A DNA stretch of 64,000 bases, taken from Cylicocyclus nassatus (lineage: Eukaryota; Nematoda; Chromadorea; Rhabditida; Strongylidae). The stretch is from contig CATQJL010000112.1 in the NCBI GenBank assembly GCA_958299035.1, positions 69,409,117-69,473,116 of the forward strand, written 5' to 3'. A program made the translations under genes and the position numbers. Below, piece after piece: positions 23,550-34,429 of the stretch. A model generated the notes under the pieces. It searched no databases. It worked only from the letters and a program-made list of their open reading frames with translations, and was not told the origin of the DNA. The first letter of the stretch is position 1; each line of letters begins with the position of its first letter.

Positions 23550-24705
23550 CGTGCTACCCAGTCTTGGACCTAAAGAAAGCAAATCTTATATAGAGGTTAA
23601 AAATCATAAAATATACAAACTAAACTGCACTGTCTCCTAATCAAACACAAATTGGAACCTCCTGGGATTGTAAAGTGTAAAAATTTCCTATGCCTTTTGA
23701 TAATTATGTGAGTCAAACGGAAAATATCAAAAGGAAGAAAACAAGTGTGACTTCTGGCAATAACACGAGGCATATATACCTTTCGAGTACACAAGGACTA
23801 TGATAATGTATATTATGAGCCCATTCTCACACTCTTTCTTCCGCTGTTATCTATCTGCTTCCTTTTTTGAAGCGCTATTGACATGCTAAAATCTAATTCA
23901 CGACATTTCTCTTAAAGAAAATAGAAATTATGGTAACTACATACGAGAATGAACTTGCTGTTTGATTAATTACATTCTTTGCATACTCAAAAGTTATGTT
24001 GCATTTTCGATAGTAAATTGTCGATGAAAAGCTCTTTGTATCTTTATTGGTGACGTTTCGGGTTCTCATGAAACCATCATCAGACCTTAGGTTACAGTAT
24101 GTGCAATGCTAAGAAGAGAGAAACGTAAACAGAGCGCAGTCATACCTCATGAGGGAGGTAAGGGGAGCGGATAAAGCTCGCTAAGTTGCAGGAGTAGACG
24201 TCCGCGTGGTACAGTGCTGTTAGTAATGAATGAAATGTATTCTCCTTTTATGGGCTTGTTGACCAACAAATCAGTATGAAGGATTTATCCATTTCTCTTT
24301 TTTTAGATTTCGGCTGGTGTTTCCTAATTCCATAAGCCTCCATAATCTTTCTCTCCAGAGTGTTTACTTTATTGCGATGTAAGACTGTTATCTTAAAGTT
24401 TGGGACATCGAAGTCCTGTGCTTTGAGAGCTTTTGTTAGGATAAGAAGCAGGCTGAATAAATGCTCTTCTGTGTTCGTTGAGACGGAGTCGCAATGGCCT
24501 TCTGATTTCGCCAATATACTGTTCTCCACATCTTCACACGTAATCGTGTATACAGTATCAGGTAAATGACAAGTGGGTTTCTGCACGCAGTACGAACATT
24601 GGTTGTATACGCACTTCCTTTCATCGTGTGCACGTTAGAATTTGCTTCAACGACGGTGGTGGTAGAAACATAAAATTGACTGGCACTCTAGACTTTTGTA
24701 CTACT
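23550..24705. repeat. Third copy of the CAP upstream/PLE block
   Basis: Same orientation as 1-1190 with more substitutions and small indels. It contains a PLE GIY-YIG relic on the minus strand (about 24248-24660; TVYTITCED, then the YIGETRRPL-type stretch in another frame). It ends abruptly near 24705, where it is fused to exon 5 of CAP copy C. Confidence 0.9.
24049..24087 (-). ncRNA. Hammerhead-ribozyme-like motif, intact core
   Basis: On the minus strand: stem I AGGT, CTGATGA, stem II GGTT/AACC with a loop, GAAAC, GTC, then ACC closing stem I. All conserved core bases of a type I hammerhead are present. Stem III is only the palindrome ACGU, so activity would need dimers. PLEs are known to carry such motifs. 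Confidence 0.75.
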
Positions 24706-24706
24706 C

Positions 24707-25677
24707 TGTGGAAGACTGGACGGATACGGTAGAAGAACCTTTGAGCTCAGACGTGGTGTATACTGACACCTCCATGGAACCATTTGCTAATGTGAGCTTT
24801 TGCTGCCTTCCGTTATTCATTGCAAATCAAAGTGCGATTTTTCTACATTCATAGATGATCTACAACAAGACGCTGAATTTTGGCTGCTCATTTCTATTCT
24901 GTAACGAAACGAGCAAAGTTGCTCTTGCGTGCGTGTACGATAAAAGGTAAGCAATTGACTTCGAGTCAAGGAATAAAAGCTCGGGATATCGCTCATCAAA
25001 ATCGTGAGATATTTTTCAATTTCTTAGCGTAAGCTCACGCCTCGTCTCGCCTGCCATCTGCTCTTATTGTAGCATATTACATTGTTGTAGTCCTTGTCTT
25101 GATGGGTCGAACCGGACGCAGTGGAATACTCAGTAGTTTATTAGCTGATCAGAATAGCGAATGAATCCAATGGCTACGGTACCTATATATATACACATGC
25201 CTCCAAGAACGTACCACTCGGTACCAGGCACCTAGGAGAGCTCTATGAGAACAGGCGGGAAATTCGTGGGAAAGAGTTTGAATCCAACATAACAAGATAC
25301 TAGGGATGAAAACACAACATAAAACAAGGATAAACGATACAAAGCAAATACTACATATGTACACATACATAGAAATTGAGATTTGTAGGCCAACGGAAGG
25401 TGAACCGCTTTACTGGGCAGATTCGAAAAATAATGCTGGATGTCAAAAACCTGGACCCTGCAAGAAAGTTATCAAAGGAACAGATGTGAATTGCGATACA
25501 ACCTACGGACTTTGTGATCAGGATCCCGCTACTACCACTAATGCTATAATCAAAAGTGATTGAGTGGAATCTTTTTTCAATAATATTGAGTTTTTTTTAG
25601 CTACTCCACAAGCAGCAAATACAATAGTCTCGACAGACGAAGATGACGGATGGGTTGTAGTCGTAGAGGCACGTTGA
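24707..25677 (+). pseudogene. CAP/SCP secreted protein, copy C (from within exon 5)
   Basis: It begins inside exon 5 (EDWTDTVEEP) directly after the upstream block, so signal peptide and exons 1-4 are gone. Exon 5 ends at 24791, exon 6 is 24855-24946, exon 7 starts at 25389 after GATTTGTAG, exon 8 is 25601-25677 (ends VVVVEAR). Exon 7's donor (ACCA|GTAAGT in A) is deleted; the frame runs on to NAIIKSD and a stop at 25561. AATAAA follows near 25706. Exons 5-6 here are the inverted counterpart of exons 5-6 of copy B, so the B-C pair forms a palindrome around the upstream block. Confidence 0.8.
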
Positions 25678-25943
25678 AGGCTTGTAAAACGAGTATGAGA
25701 AAGCAATAAAAATCTTCCTACGTAATGAGTAGATTTTAAACCATCCAAACTTCTTCAAATTGCTTGTCGTAATATAATGACGGCGGCATACACTGCCTTG
25801 ACCTATTTTACACCCTAAGTCTCGTTCTTTGAACTTCCGTTTGTATGATTTCTAAACGAGACGCCAAAGAAATCCACAAGAACTGACCCTACAAAACACT
25901 TGTTCTAAAAAGCCTAGATGTTAAGCTCACACCTACATCAAAA

Positions 25944-26237
25944 ATGAAAGTGAATCGATGCGGTAACTTGTGTATCAAATTGGTAACTAAGGAAATACAA
26001 AAAATGGGCTTAGTCTGTTCTCATCAAGAATGTTTCTCAAAAAGCTTTCTAATAACATCGTTTCTCATAGTTGTGGATTTAGGCACGAGTTCAGAAACCC
26101 AAAAAAAAAATGATTTGGTCAATGACCAGAAGAGCGAAAAATTTGCGCAAGGAGCCGCACACAAAAATGTGCCAATATATGTCGAAGTCATTTCGATTAC
26201 GGTGACGTTGTCAGCTCTTGCAGTAATCCTATTATAA
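25944..26237 (+). CDS. Possible alternative hydrophobic last exon of the CAP gene
   Basis: The open frame ends AHKNVPIYVEVISITVTLSA then LAVILL and TAA. A TTCAG acceptor at 26090-26094 gives an exon 26095-26237 whose phase (one base carried over) matches the donor of CAP exon 7. Spliced that way the protein would end in a hydrophobic stretch reaching the stop, as in GPI-anchor signals or tail anchors, instead of the acidic tail of exon 8. The end is conserved in copies A and B. Whether the upstream part of the frame (from 25944) is coding is doubtful; a separate small gene is possible. Confidence 0.4.
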   Translation: MKVNRCGNLCIKLVTKEIQKMGLVCSHQECFSKSFLITSFLIVVDLGTSSETQKKNDLVNDQKSEKFAQGAAHKNVPIYVEVISITVTLSALAVILL

Positions 26238-26590
26238 ACATAATGATCTGTGATTTTGTTGGAGTTTGCCAAGAATCCGCTGTCTCCAGTGTAAGCCAAA
26301 CCCCTGTCGTGTTTGCTGTCTGCTTTACTCGTCTGCACCTCCACTTTTCGCTCGCTGCTTCACAATTTTGCCCCTCCTCCTCTTCCCATGTTGTCCACGG
26401 AGCATTCGGCTGTGGTACTTTTCTGTTCTCTTGTCTAAAATTCAACTCCCACGCAGACGCGCATTCAGCTTTATAAATGGTGTGCTTCGCCATTGGGACT
26501 TGAAGGAATCGACTCGATTGTTGTAGTCTCACTTCACCTTCTCTTCTTGAATTGTCCATGCCGAGAACGTCTCTCTACAGTAACTTGTGC
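25980..26590. repeat. Segmental duplicate: CAP 3' flank unit (C)
   Basis: Counterpart of 9645-10330 and of 21180-21560 (inverted). It is continuous across the site where the mariner element sits in copy A. Confidence 0.78.
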
Positions 26591-26621
26591 TGAGCCCACC
26601 AGCACAAGTTACTGTAGAGAG
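26571..26621. repeat. 22-bp perfect hairpin at the end of the duplicate
   Basis: CTCTCTACAGTAACTTGTGCTG, a 7-nt loop, then its exact complement. The single arm also occurs near 21160-21180, suggesting that the duplication breakpoint created or used this palindrome. Confidence 0.8.
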
Positions 26622-27007
26622 AGTTAGTAGTTACTGTAGTTACTGTTTGTACTTTGGCGTGTATAAGCCACTAGCAGGCTCTCCCGGCTCCGCTCGGCCC
26701 TGCCAAAACACTGTAATAAAGGTCCATTCCTATCCTTATGCAAACTTTTCCTATTCCCCCTTCTACATTCTACCAATTCCCTATTCCCGCTGTGTTAATA
26801 TTCAGCATGCTCACGGGCCCCCTGTGCCTTCCAGTCCCGTAGCACGAACTTTGCAATAAAGCAATAAAATCAGAAGTATTTGATAATTTTGAGAAAAATA
26901 TTCGTAATCAGCATGCTACCCCACTTTGCCAAGTACCACTCCGTAGGCCGAGCTTTGCAAAAAATCGATCAAATCGACAGAAGTAAATAGGTTTGAAAAA
27001 TAATATA

Positions 27008-27890
27008 TTAGGTCGTCCCGAAAGTTTTGTCGGTTTTTTCAGACCACTATAAGACCACGCACAATGAAGATCTGAATGAGCTCTAGAATGTATTCGATGC
27101 AGCTTTTCCTTCTCTTTCTTGTGGTTACATTTCCGAACCACAATCCTGCATGCTTTCTTTGATAATTGCTGAAATTCTCCACCCGTCATTTTTGTCTGCT
27201 CAAAGTTCGGCTAATTTTTGAAAATTTCATTTCAAATTTTCGGAAAGAGTTAGGTAAGGATTTAATAGAGCAATTTTCGGACTACAAGATAGTACTTTTA
27301 GATTCTACTAATCTGCTGGTTTTCGCATTAAAAAATTATTTCTTTGGAGGTGTCGATTTTTGGCAAAGTCATGAAACGCGCAACTGCAGCAAATACATGA
27401 AAGCTTTCAAAGTTTCTGGGAATTGAAACATGATTCATATTAAACATTATTTATGCAACATTACCCAGTTTGGCTTGCTTCAAAAAAGCAGCTTTTTGGA
27501 ATTTTCGGTACTTTTACGTGGTAAACGTAATCAAAAAGCAGCGGTTTTTATTAAATAAATAATTATAACGGACCTGGTAAACATGGCCCATGTAATCTAA
27601 AATAAACACAATGTAGCCAAAGGCTTCCTCTACATAACAGTTACCAGCGCTCCTTAGAAGTGTCAGTATAGAATTTTTTAAAATTCAGGAAATGTTTGAA
27701 GTTACTGTTGAGCTGTTCAAAAAGCCATGGCGATAACATTGCAAAGACAGGATAGCTCAGAGAGCAAATACAGTTGTAAGAAAGAGGATGAAAGTCTAAA
27801 TCAAATGGTACCTAGACCGTTTATGGACTAGTGTTCTGTGAGTTTTAATGAGCGATGAAAAAAACCGACAAAACTTTCGGGACAACCTAA
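27008..27890. mobile_element. Second copy of the TTAGGTTGTCCC...TTTTGTCGG element
   Basis: TTAGGTCGTCCCGAAAGTTT and the complement of AAACTTTCGGGACAACCTAA, flanked by TA. 883 bp, inverted relative to the copy at 7612-8484. This copy is not nested in a mariner. Confidence 0.88.
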
Positions 27891-27930
27891 TATATTCGTA
27901 ATTAGCAAGCACAGACATATAGGCATTATA

Positions 27931-28974
27931 CAGTGCTGGACATAATTATAGAGACACTCTAAAAATCGTCGTAATTTTCGTTCTTGTCAGTGAATCTGTC
28001 TGAAACCTTGCAGTATGGTGCGCATGTAAGCCTACCATAATTCCTCAAAACGGCTTCCAACCCTGTTGCTTTCGAACGGAGAAAAGTGGAAAAATTCGAA
28101 AAAGCCTGTTTTCGCAAGCTGGACATAATTATAAAGACACCTGGTCTTTTTAAACATTATCGCATTCCTTGATTCCCAAGCTTTTTTTGTAGAGTTACAT
28201 CCCAGGATATGAAACTTTTGCAGCACCTAGGACCTATCATGCTACTCGAGGAAAGATGATCCTTGCATTTTCCGTTTCCAAAGGCATCAGAAGTCAAACT
28301 GCTTCAATAAACAACTGATTTAAAGAGTTTTCAAGCCCTTGTTCATTTCCAATGATAATCATGGAGTCTATTGATCCTTCTGGATAGATGAGGTGGAGAG
28401 CGCTTTCGTAAACTCTGCGTAATCGCTGATTTTGACGGACAGACTCCAACCTCACCATAGGGTTGTCGCGCTTTTGCACCACAAAACTCGATTTTCAAGT
28501 TACGGAAAACGCTGCAATGTAGCCGCAACAATACACGTACAACAATAAACTTGTGTGCCTAGTCAGGAAAAAATTTCGGGGTTGCACATTCTGGTTCAGC
28601 CGCAGTTGTCATCCGTTGAGAGTTGAGTCGAGCACCCTGCACAATCATATCCAACTCAAATCAAGAAATCGAACAGGAGACCACTTGAAGCTTCAAAATC
28701 TTGCTAATCTCAGCTATCGTGCAAATGCGACATGAAACAGAGAATAAAATAGTGAGATTTGTGATTATGTTGAATCTACTGCTCGCATAGAATTTTCGTT
28801 GAAAGTATTTCAGATCTAAATGGCAACTGCAGCACTAGAAAAAATCTAAAAGTTGTTGCAAAAGATGCATCTTGCAGACAACGTAATAAATCGAGTCCAT
28901 CACTTCATGAACCACTGACAAGAACGAAAATTACGACGATTTTTAGAGTGTCTCTATAATTATGTCCAGCACTG
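27931..28974. mobile_element. Tc1-like non-autonomous element
   Basis: Left CAGTGCTGGACATAATTATA and right complement are identical for at least 40 bp (through GAGACACTCTAAAAATCGTC) and flanked by TA. CAGTGCTGG is a Tc1-type terminus. 1,044 bp. Part of the TIR word recurs inside near 28117 (CTGGACATAATTATAAAGAC). Short open frames inside show no DDE motif. Confidence 0.88.
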
Positions 28975-30289
28975 TATATATGATAAAACAAGACATATGT
29001 CATGTTCAAAAAGCATACATGCCTTCCAATCCTCTGCAAAGTGAGTGATTAATCGTTATAGTTTGTATACATGAATATAAATATCGGTGGCGGACCGAGC
29101 CCCCCCCCCCCCCTCCCAGGGATGGGTCGCATTGAAATTGCGCATTGAAAATTATTGAAATTGCTGTGTTAGCATTCCAGAGTGATGCAACTTCTTTCTC
29201 ACTAATGTTAAAAATCATTGGTATTTCATGCCGGTTTCTATTGTAAAGCTATTTCCAGCCAACAGGATTGCTTTTCGCAAAATTTTGTTGTCTCTTCAAA
29301 TTTATTGTTGCCTACTACAGTTGCACAGCTATTAATTTTTGGACGGCGACTCTGAGCTAACCTCATTGTCTAAGATTTCTTCTTTTCCTTTTTTATTTAC
29401 TTTAGCAGTCCTTGAAGTCGTTTTGTGCTAAAGTTGCCTTTTAGAACCCGTGCAAATGAAGAATCTACGAAGCGAATTTTTTAAATGTTACTTTTAGAGC
29501 TGTACACGGAAATGTTTTTCTCGGCAATCCTACTATTTATCATGCTGCCGCATAAGTTCTGTCCAATTTGAAATCTCGAATTCAAAACACCATAAATTTT
29601 TTCAAAATCAACTTTTTTCCATAATCCTTGCTTCTAAGTGTTGAGCAGTTCTTTAGCTGTCAGAATACTAGCTCTTGCGAAAAGCCCTGTCAAAGAAAAA
29701 GCACTCTCAAACTCAGAAAACTTTACAGCGTTCTTCTTTCAACCTGTCTTCTTTGACGCGGCAATGCTCCCCTATAAGAACTGACAAACATATTAGGCAG
29801 CCATGGGTAGATAGAGAAAATTTCGTAGACTATTTTACAGCATAAAAGTGCTCATCGGATCTTCGGTACCGAGAAATTTTTTTGACCGGATAAAAGAGAA
29901 GCCGTTTTTCACCTCATTTTAGTACATGTGTGTATGCCAGCCTTCAAATTATAAAAATATACACTTGCCGCGAGGGGTGGAAAGCAACTGGCTGGGCTCT
30001 GCTAGACTTGCTTTACTCTAGCACTCCAACATTAGATTCACCGACTACCTTTGTTCATAGAAAGTGAGTTCATTCAAATACTGAACTGTTTCACCCTTAT
30101 TCCGTGACTGACGCAAAAACTTGACTTGGAGAGCATATTGTGGAGATTTTCTCCCAAGAACTTTTTTTTTTCAGCTGAGAACTTGTCTCAACCATCTCGA
30201 GATCGTAGGCCTGCAATCTCTCGGAATGAGGTTTTACTAAGATGATATGTGTTACAAAGAGCAAGAAAATGTTTTCTAGAGGTAAAATA
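28975..30289. other. No gene recognised
   Basis: 28985-29060 matches 49145-49210 (AAAAAGCATAC.TGCCTTCCAATCCT). A C-homopolymer run sits at 29100-29113. GCATAAGTTCTGTCC at 29550-29565 repeats the palindrome sequence of 31990 and 32108, perhaps a solo element end. Confidence 0.5.
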
Positions 30290-31236
30290 TTAGGTTGTCT
30301 CATAATTAATGCACGTTTTTATTCGCTTGCTTCAACAAAGCAACCAGACTGAACCCAACAAAGGGTAAGGGGTTCTGTTCGATAGAGCAAAGCAAGCTCT
30401 ACAAGAAGGCACTCATGTCTTTGCGCCATGCTCGATCCATGGAGAGTTCGAACTCAAAATCTAAAGATTTCCAAATGCCCAAAAAATCGAAAAAAATCAG
30501 ATCTTCGTCCAAATAATTTCTACGGACCTCCCACTCGCTCACATTAATACTATCGATATCTGATATCCATATGTGCGATTGCCGTATTTTTTGCTTAACT
30601 GGAAACTGAGGAAACGAAAATTTTCGTGTTTTTCTAAAAGCAATGCTGGTCCGTTTTTGCATATGTAGTTCTATACTACAAGCCTAGGTAAGTACAACTG
30701 TAGATTTTCAGCCCATTCCAAGCGGTAGTTTTCGAAAAATAACGAATTCGGAATTTTTCGTTCCAGTTTCAGTGCTAAAATCGACATTTCTCGAAAACTA
30801 CCGCTTGGAATGGGCTGAAAACCTACAGTTATGCTTACCTAGGCTTGTAGTATAGAACTACATATGCAGAAACGGCTCAGCATTGCTTTTAGAAAAACAC
30901 GAAAAATTTCGTTTTCTCAGTTTCTAGTCAAGGAAAAAATACGGCAATCGCACACATGGATATCATATATCGATAGTATTGATGTGAGCGAGTGGGAGAT
31001 CCGTAAAAGTTATTTGGACGAAGATCTGAATTTTTTCGATTTTTTGGGCATTTGGAAATCTTTAGATTTTGAGTTCGAACTCTCCGTGGATCGAGCATAG
31101 CGCAAAGACATGAATGCCTTCTTGTAGAGCTTGCTTTGCTCTATCGAACAGTACCCCTTACCCTTTGTTGGGTTCAGTCTGGTTGCTTTGTTAAAGCAAG
31201 CAAATAAAAACGTGCATTAATTATGAGACAACCTAA
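30290..31236. mobile_element. TTAGGTTGTCTC foldback element
   Basis: TTAGGTTGTCTCATAATTAA and its complement at the right end, TA flanks, about 947 bp. The arms are inverted nearly throughout, including GATAGAGCAAAGCAAGCTC at 30381 and inverted at 31125-31145. Two mirror open frames (30399-30662 minus, 30864-31100 plus) encode the same peptide and result from the foldback. Confidence 0.9.
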
Positions 31237-31238
31237 TA

Positions 31239-31918
31239 TTAGGTTGAACCGAAAGTTCAGTCATTTCAATTTAGAGAATTTGTAACTCCGCGAAATTTCA
31301 ACGGATTTGCTTGCTTGTAATTTTATTAGAAAGAATAAGTCTTTCGCTTTCAAATGCTGTTCCGTGGAGCTTCTGATAAAAATGGAAATAAGATCATATA
31401 ATCTTTGACCATTTTAAGTTAGGTCGCCAAAAATCGAACGCTTCCGAAAAATCTGAAAACGTCAGTACGTATGTTTTTTGGAATATCCTTTGCATCTGTG
31501 AAAAGTTTGTGCTGTTTGGACGTCTCTATGAGAAGTTATGAATATCGAGTTTACTATGAAAAACGCCAAAATTAATTAATTTGTCAATTTTCGCGAAAAT
31601 CATAATTTCTCATAGAGACGTCCAAACAGCACAATCTCTTCACAATTGCAAAGAGTAGGCCAAAGAACATATGTACTGAACAGATTTTTCGGCAGCGTTC
31701 CCGATTTTTGGTGACCTAACTCAAGATGGTCAAAGCTTATATGGTCTTAGTTTTCCATTTTTATCTCGGCAGCCAGTATGAAACAGAAGCTCCACGGAAC
31801 AGCATTTGAAAGCGAAAGACTTATTCTTTCTTATGAAATTAATGCAAGCAAATCCGTTGAAATTTCGCGGAGTTACAAATTCTTTAAAATGAAACGAGAG
31901 AACTTTCGGGTAACCTAA
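31239..31918. mobile_element. Adjacent TTAGGTTGAACC foldback element
   Basis: TTAGGTTGAACCGAAAGTTC on the left, complement of GAACTTTCGGGTAACCTAA on the right; arms inverted (TCATAGAGACGTCCAAACAG near 31607; inverse near 31520). It shares the TA at 31237-31238 with the element to its left. Confidence 0.87.
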
Positions 31919-31965
31919 TAATATCGCATTAAGATTGAAAATCTCCTAGAACGGCTGTTTCAAAC

Positions 31966-32138
31966 GCAAGGCAAAAAAATCGGACAGAACTTATGCAGCA
32001 GCCTAATACTTTAATGTGTTACTGGATTGAAAACCGCTTCTCATAAAAAAGAGTTTTTTATGAGAAGCGGTTTTCAATCCAGTAACACATTAAAGTATTA
32101 GGCTGCTGCATAAGTTCTGTCCGATTTTTTTGCCTTGC
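31966..32138. repeat. Perfect 85-bp hairpin with 3-nt loop
   Basis: 31966-32050 is the exact reverse complement of 32054-32138; the loop is GAG. Each arm contains TTAGGCTGCTGCATAAGTTC, which looks like a MITE terminus, so two ends meet head to head. A 170-nt near-loopless palindrome without a mismatch is unusual. Confidence 0.95.
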
Positions 32139-32539
32139 TTTCGATAGATAGATCGAGCTTCTAGGGGCGCTTAGGTTGTTATCGTTTATATTTCTGTTTC
32201 ATTTTCCTTAACACGCACTGCTGAGCATGTTTATGAGAGTGTTGACAACGGCGGTCTGGTGACAAAGTAACGTTAATCTCCAAATTCTCTGAATGTTTCT
32301 TCCTCAGTGTGACACTTTTATGTGAGCATTAATCACCACATAGTAGAAAAGAAATGACCCAGTTAGAGAATGAACAAGACGTTCCTAATTCGCTTGAAAT
32401 GTTCTGTTTATTTCATTTTGTCGTAAAACTTCAATCTTAGCATATTTCAAGCATCTTATGAGGGCAATCTTAAACGAGTAGTTTGTCAAGAAGTTATTGT
32501 ACAGTATCAGAAATATGTGAGTATTAATCAGACAAACTT

Positions 32540-33010
32540 GAGTTCTTGTTGTGCACGTAATCATCTTATTTCATGTTTCTGTTGTTATCACAAGAGAGTA
32601 CAAATTTTTGGCGAACTACTCATATTTAAAGTTTGCCCTCATAAGACCTCAAAAACATGAAAGTACTTCTCTTTTTCTTTCTTTTGTAAATTTCTCTTTC
32701 CTTTTCTTGTTGTTACACGCACAGGATGTCTATTGTTATCACAGCATTTCGAAAAAAACATCAAAAAAGAAAAAACCGAGCTCGGCGTCAAACTCCAGCC
32801 GTTTGTGCACTTGGTGTAAGCACGGCACATGCGGGACCTTAGTTCCTCATCCCAGATTTAAAATTTGTGTGCACTAATACACATCGCACCGAGGAAACTA
32901 GACGTGACGTCTACTATAATTGAATCTCATGTTGAAAGCGAGGTCGGAGCAGTGCGATTAATATGTACAATGGTAGAGTACATCGCAGAAAGTTATATGT
33001 ACTGCAACAT
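32540..33010. repeat. Dispersed repeat, relative of 11760-12450
   Basis: Same order of words as the 11.8-kb copy, including CACGGCACATGCGGGACC. The 108-codon frame is not conserved between copies in its second half, so it is not treated as a gene. Confidence 0.55.
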
Positions 33011-33292
33011 AGAACTCGCTTATTCGAAAGAGTATTGTTTTGTATAATGGCAAAAAGCTTGTTTTCGCCTCAATCTGTGATGAGTCAGTCACCACCCATT
33101 TTCGGGCATCTCTTGTTGGACCTTGCAATAGAGGTGAGTTCCTTATTCTGCAACCAGACACAAACGAATTTTGTCGAGAATCAGAGACAACTTTTTAAGT
33201 GGTTTATGTAAAGTTTTTCAAATCCTACGGCCAGTCTTTTTGATTGAAATTGAATTCAGAGCGCTACAAATTAACCAGCCGTCTCAGGCAAG

Positions 33293-33354
33293 ATGGACGC
33301 TCCTGAAAGTGCCAGTTGGCATTTTTGCCAACTGGCACTTTCAGGAACGTCCAT
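33293..33354. repeat. 29-bp hairpin with TTTT loop
   Basis: ATGGACGCTCCTGAAAGTGC continues to GGCA, loop TTTT, then the complement with a single mismatch. Size resembles a small-RNA precursor but could equally be a tiny foldback. Confidence 0.75.
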
Positions 33355-33359
33355 CCTAA

Positions 33360-34040
33360 GACTTCAATTGAGGGCTTATTTTGATATCAAGTCTTAATAC
33401 TGGAGGTAAACTGATTCACTAGTCGGCGTTCTACATGATATTTTTGTGAAACTATTCATCTCAAAAAGTCTGATTTCAAATATGTGTTGGCCACTGCAAA
33501 GCAATCTTCAGGGAAAAGTTATGAATCGATGACATATTTGAACTTCTGCAGGGGTTCGGAATGAGCTTTTCGAGAGTTCTTTTTCTACCGAATTCGAGGG
33601 AATTCCAAATACAATGGCGTTTAATATACTATCCAGAGAATCGCTATGTAGGTAGCGAAACCTAGATTTGAAATTAGCGTTGAGAAAAGATTTCCTCCAT
33701 ATATATTCAGTGAAAAGACTGGAATGACCTAGGGTGCTTTCCTGCTCAGGGGTGCGAAAAGTCTTTCACTTGAGCCATTTTCTCGCTCCTAATAAGGGAA
33801 TGGTTAGAAGTCGAAGTGGCGAATTCAAACAAGCTGCTTACGTTCCGAGCAGCATCCAACGCTGATTTTAAGTCTGTATTCCTCCTCTGCTTAGCGCCTT
33901 TGTGGACGAAGTTATGAGCGGTTTTAAAGCATTAAATTGCGTGATTGAGCACATTTTTGCACTTTAAGCTCAACTTCAAACTTCAGAATATAATGCAACT
34001 TAGCTGCATTTTCTGGCCAGCATTGAGCCGAACGTGGCTC
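33360..34040. other. No gene recognised
   Basis: No coding motif or terminal repeat seen. Confidence 0.5.
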
Positions 34041-34043
34041 TGT

Positions 34044-34362
34044 CTCAGACAATCACCGAGGGCAGGCGGGCACCGGAGAAATAGATTGCTGATTTCTCGC
34101 ACCCCGCTCGCGGATTTTTTGGAAAGCAATCAGGACTTTTCGGAAGACCGCTTGCTGAGTCAGCGGATTTTTGAGAGACCGCCCGTTGAATTTTTTTCGC
34201 TCTTATCTTTTGCAGATATATTGCTGAATCCCCGAGGAATCGAGAACTCAGCAAGCGGTCTTCCGAAAAGTCCTGATTGCTTTCCAAAAGATCTGCGAGC
34301 GGGGTGCGAGAGATCAGCAATCTATTTTTCCGGTGCCCGCCTGGCCCCGGCGATTGTCTGAG
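34044..34362. mobile_element. GC-rich foldback, TIR CTCAGACAATC
   Basis: CTCAGACAATCACCGAGGGC and the complement of the right end pair along most of the 319 bp (AAGCAATCAGGACTTTTCGG near 34122 mirrored near 34268). Related ends occur at 57166 and 60718-60758. No target duplication is clear. Confidence 0.8.
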
Positions 34363-34429
34363 GTACTGCCAAATTTGCGTCTTGCGTGCACGACTTGTTA
34401 GCAAAATAACGGTTTTCAACGGCTCATAA

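Noticed and set aside
33293..33354. microRNA precursor
   Set aside because: Stem size fits, but there is no conservation evidence and many small foldbacks occur here; kept only as a hairpin.
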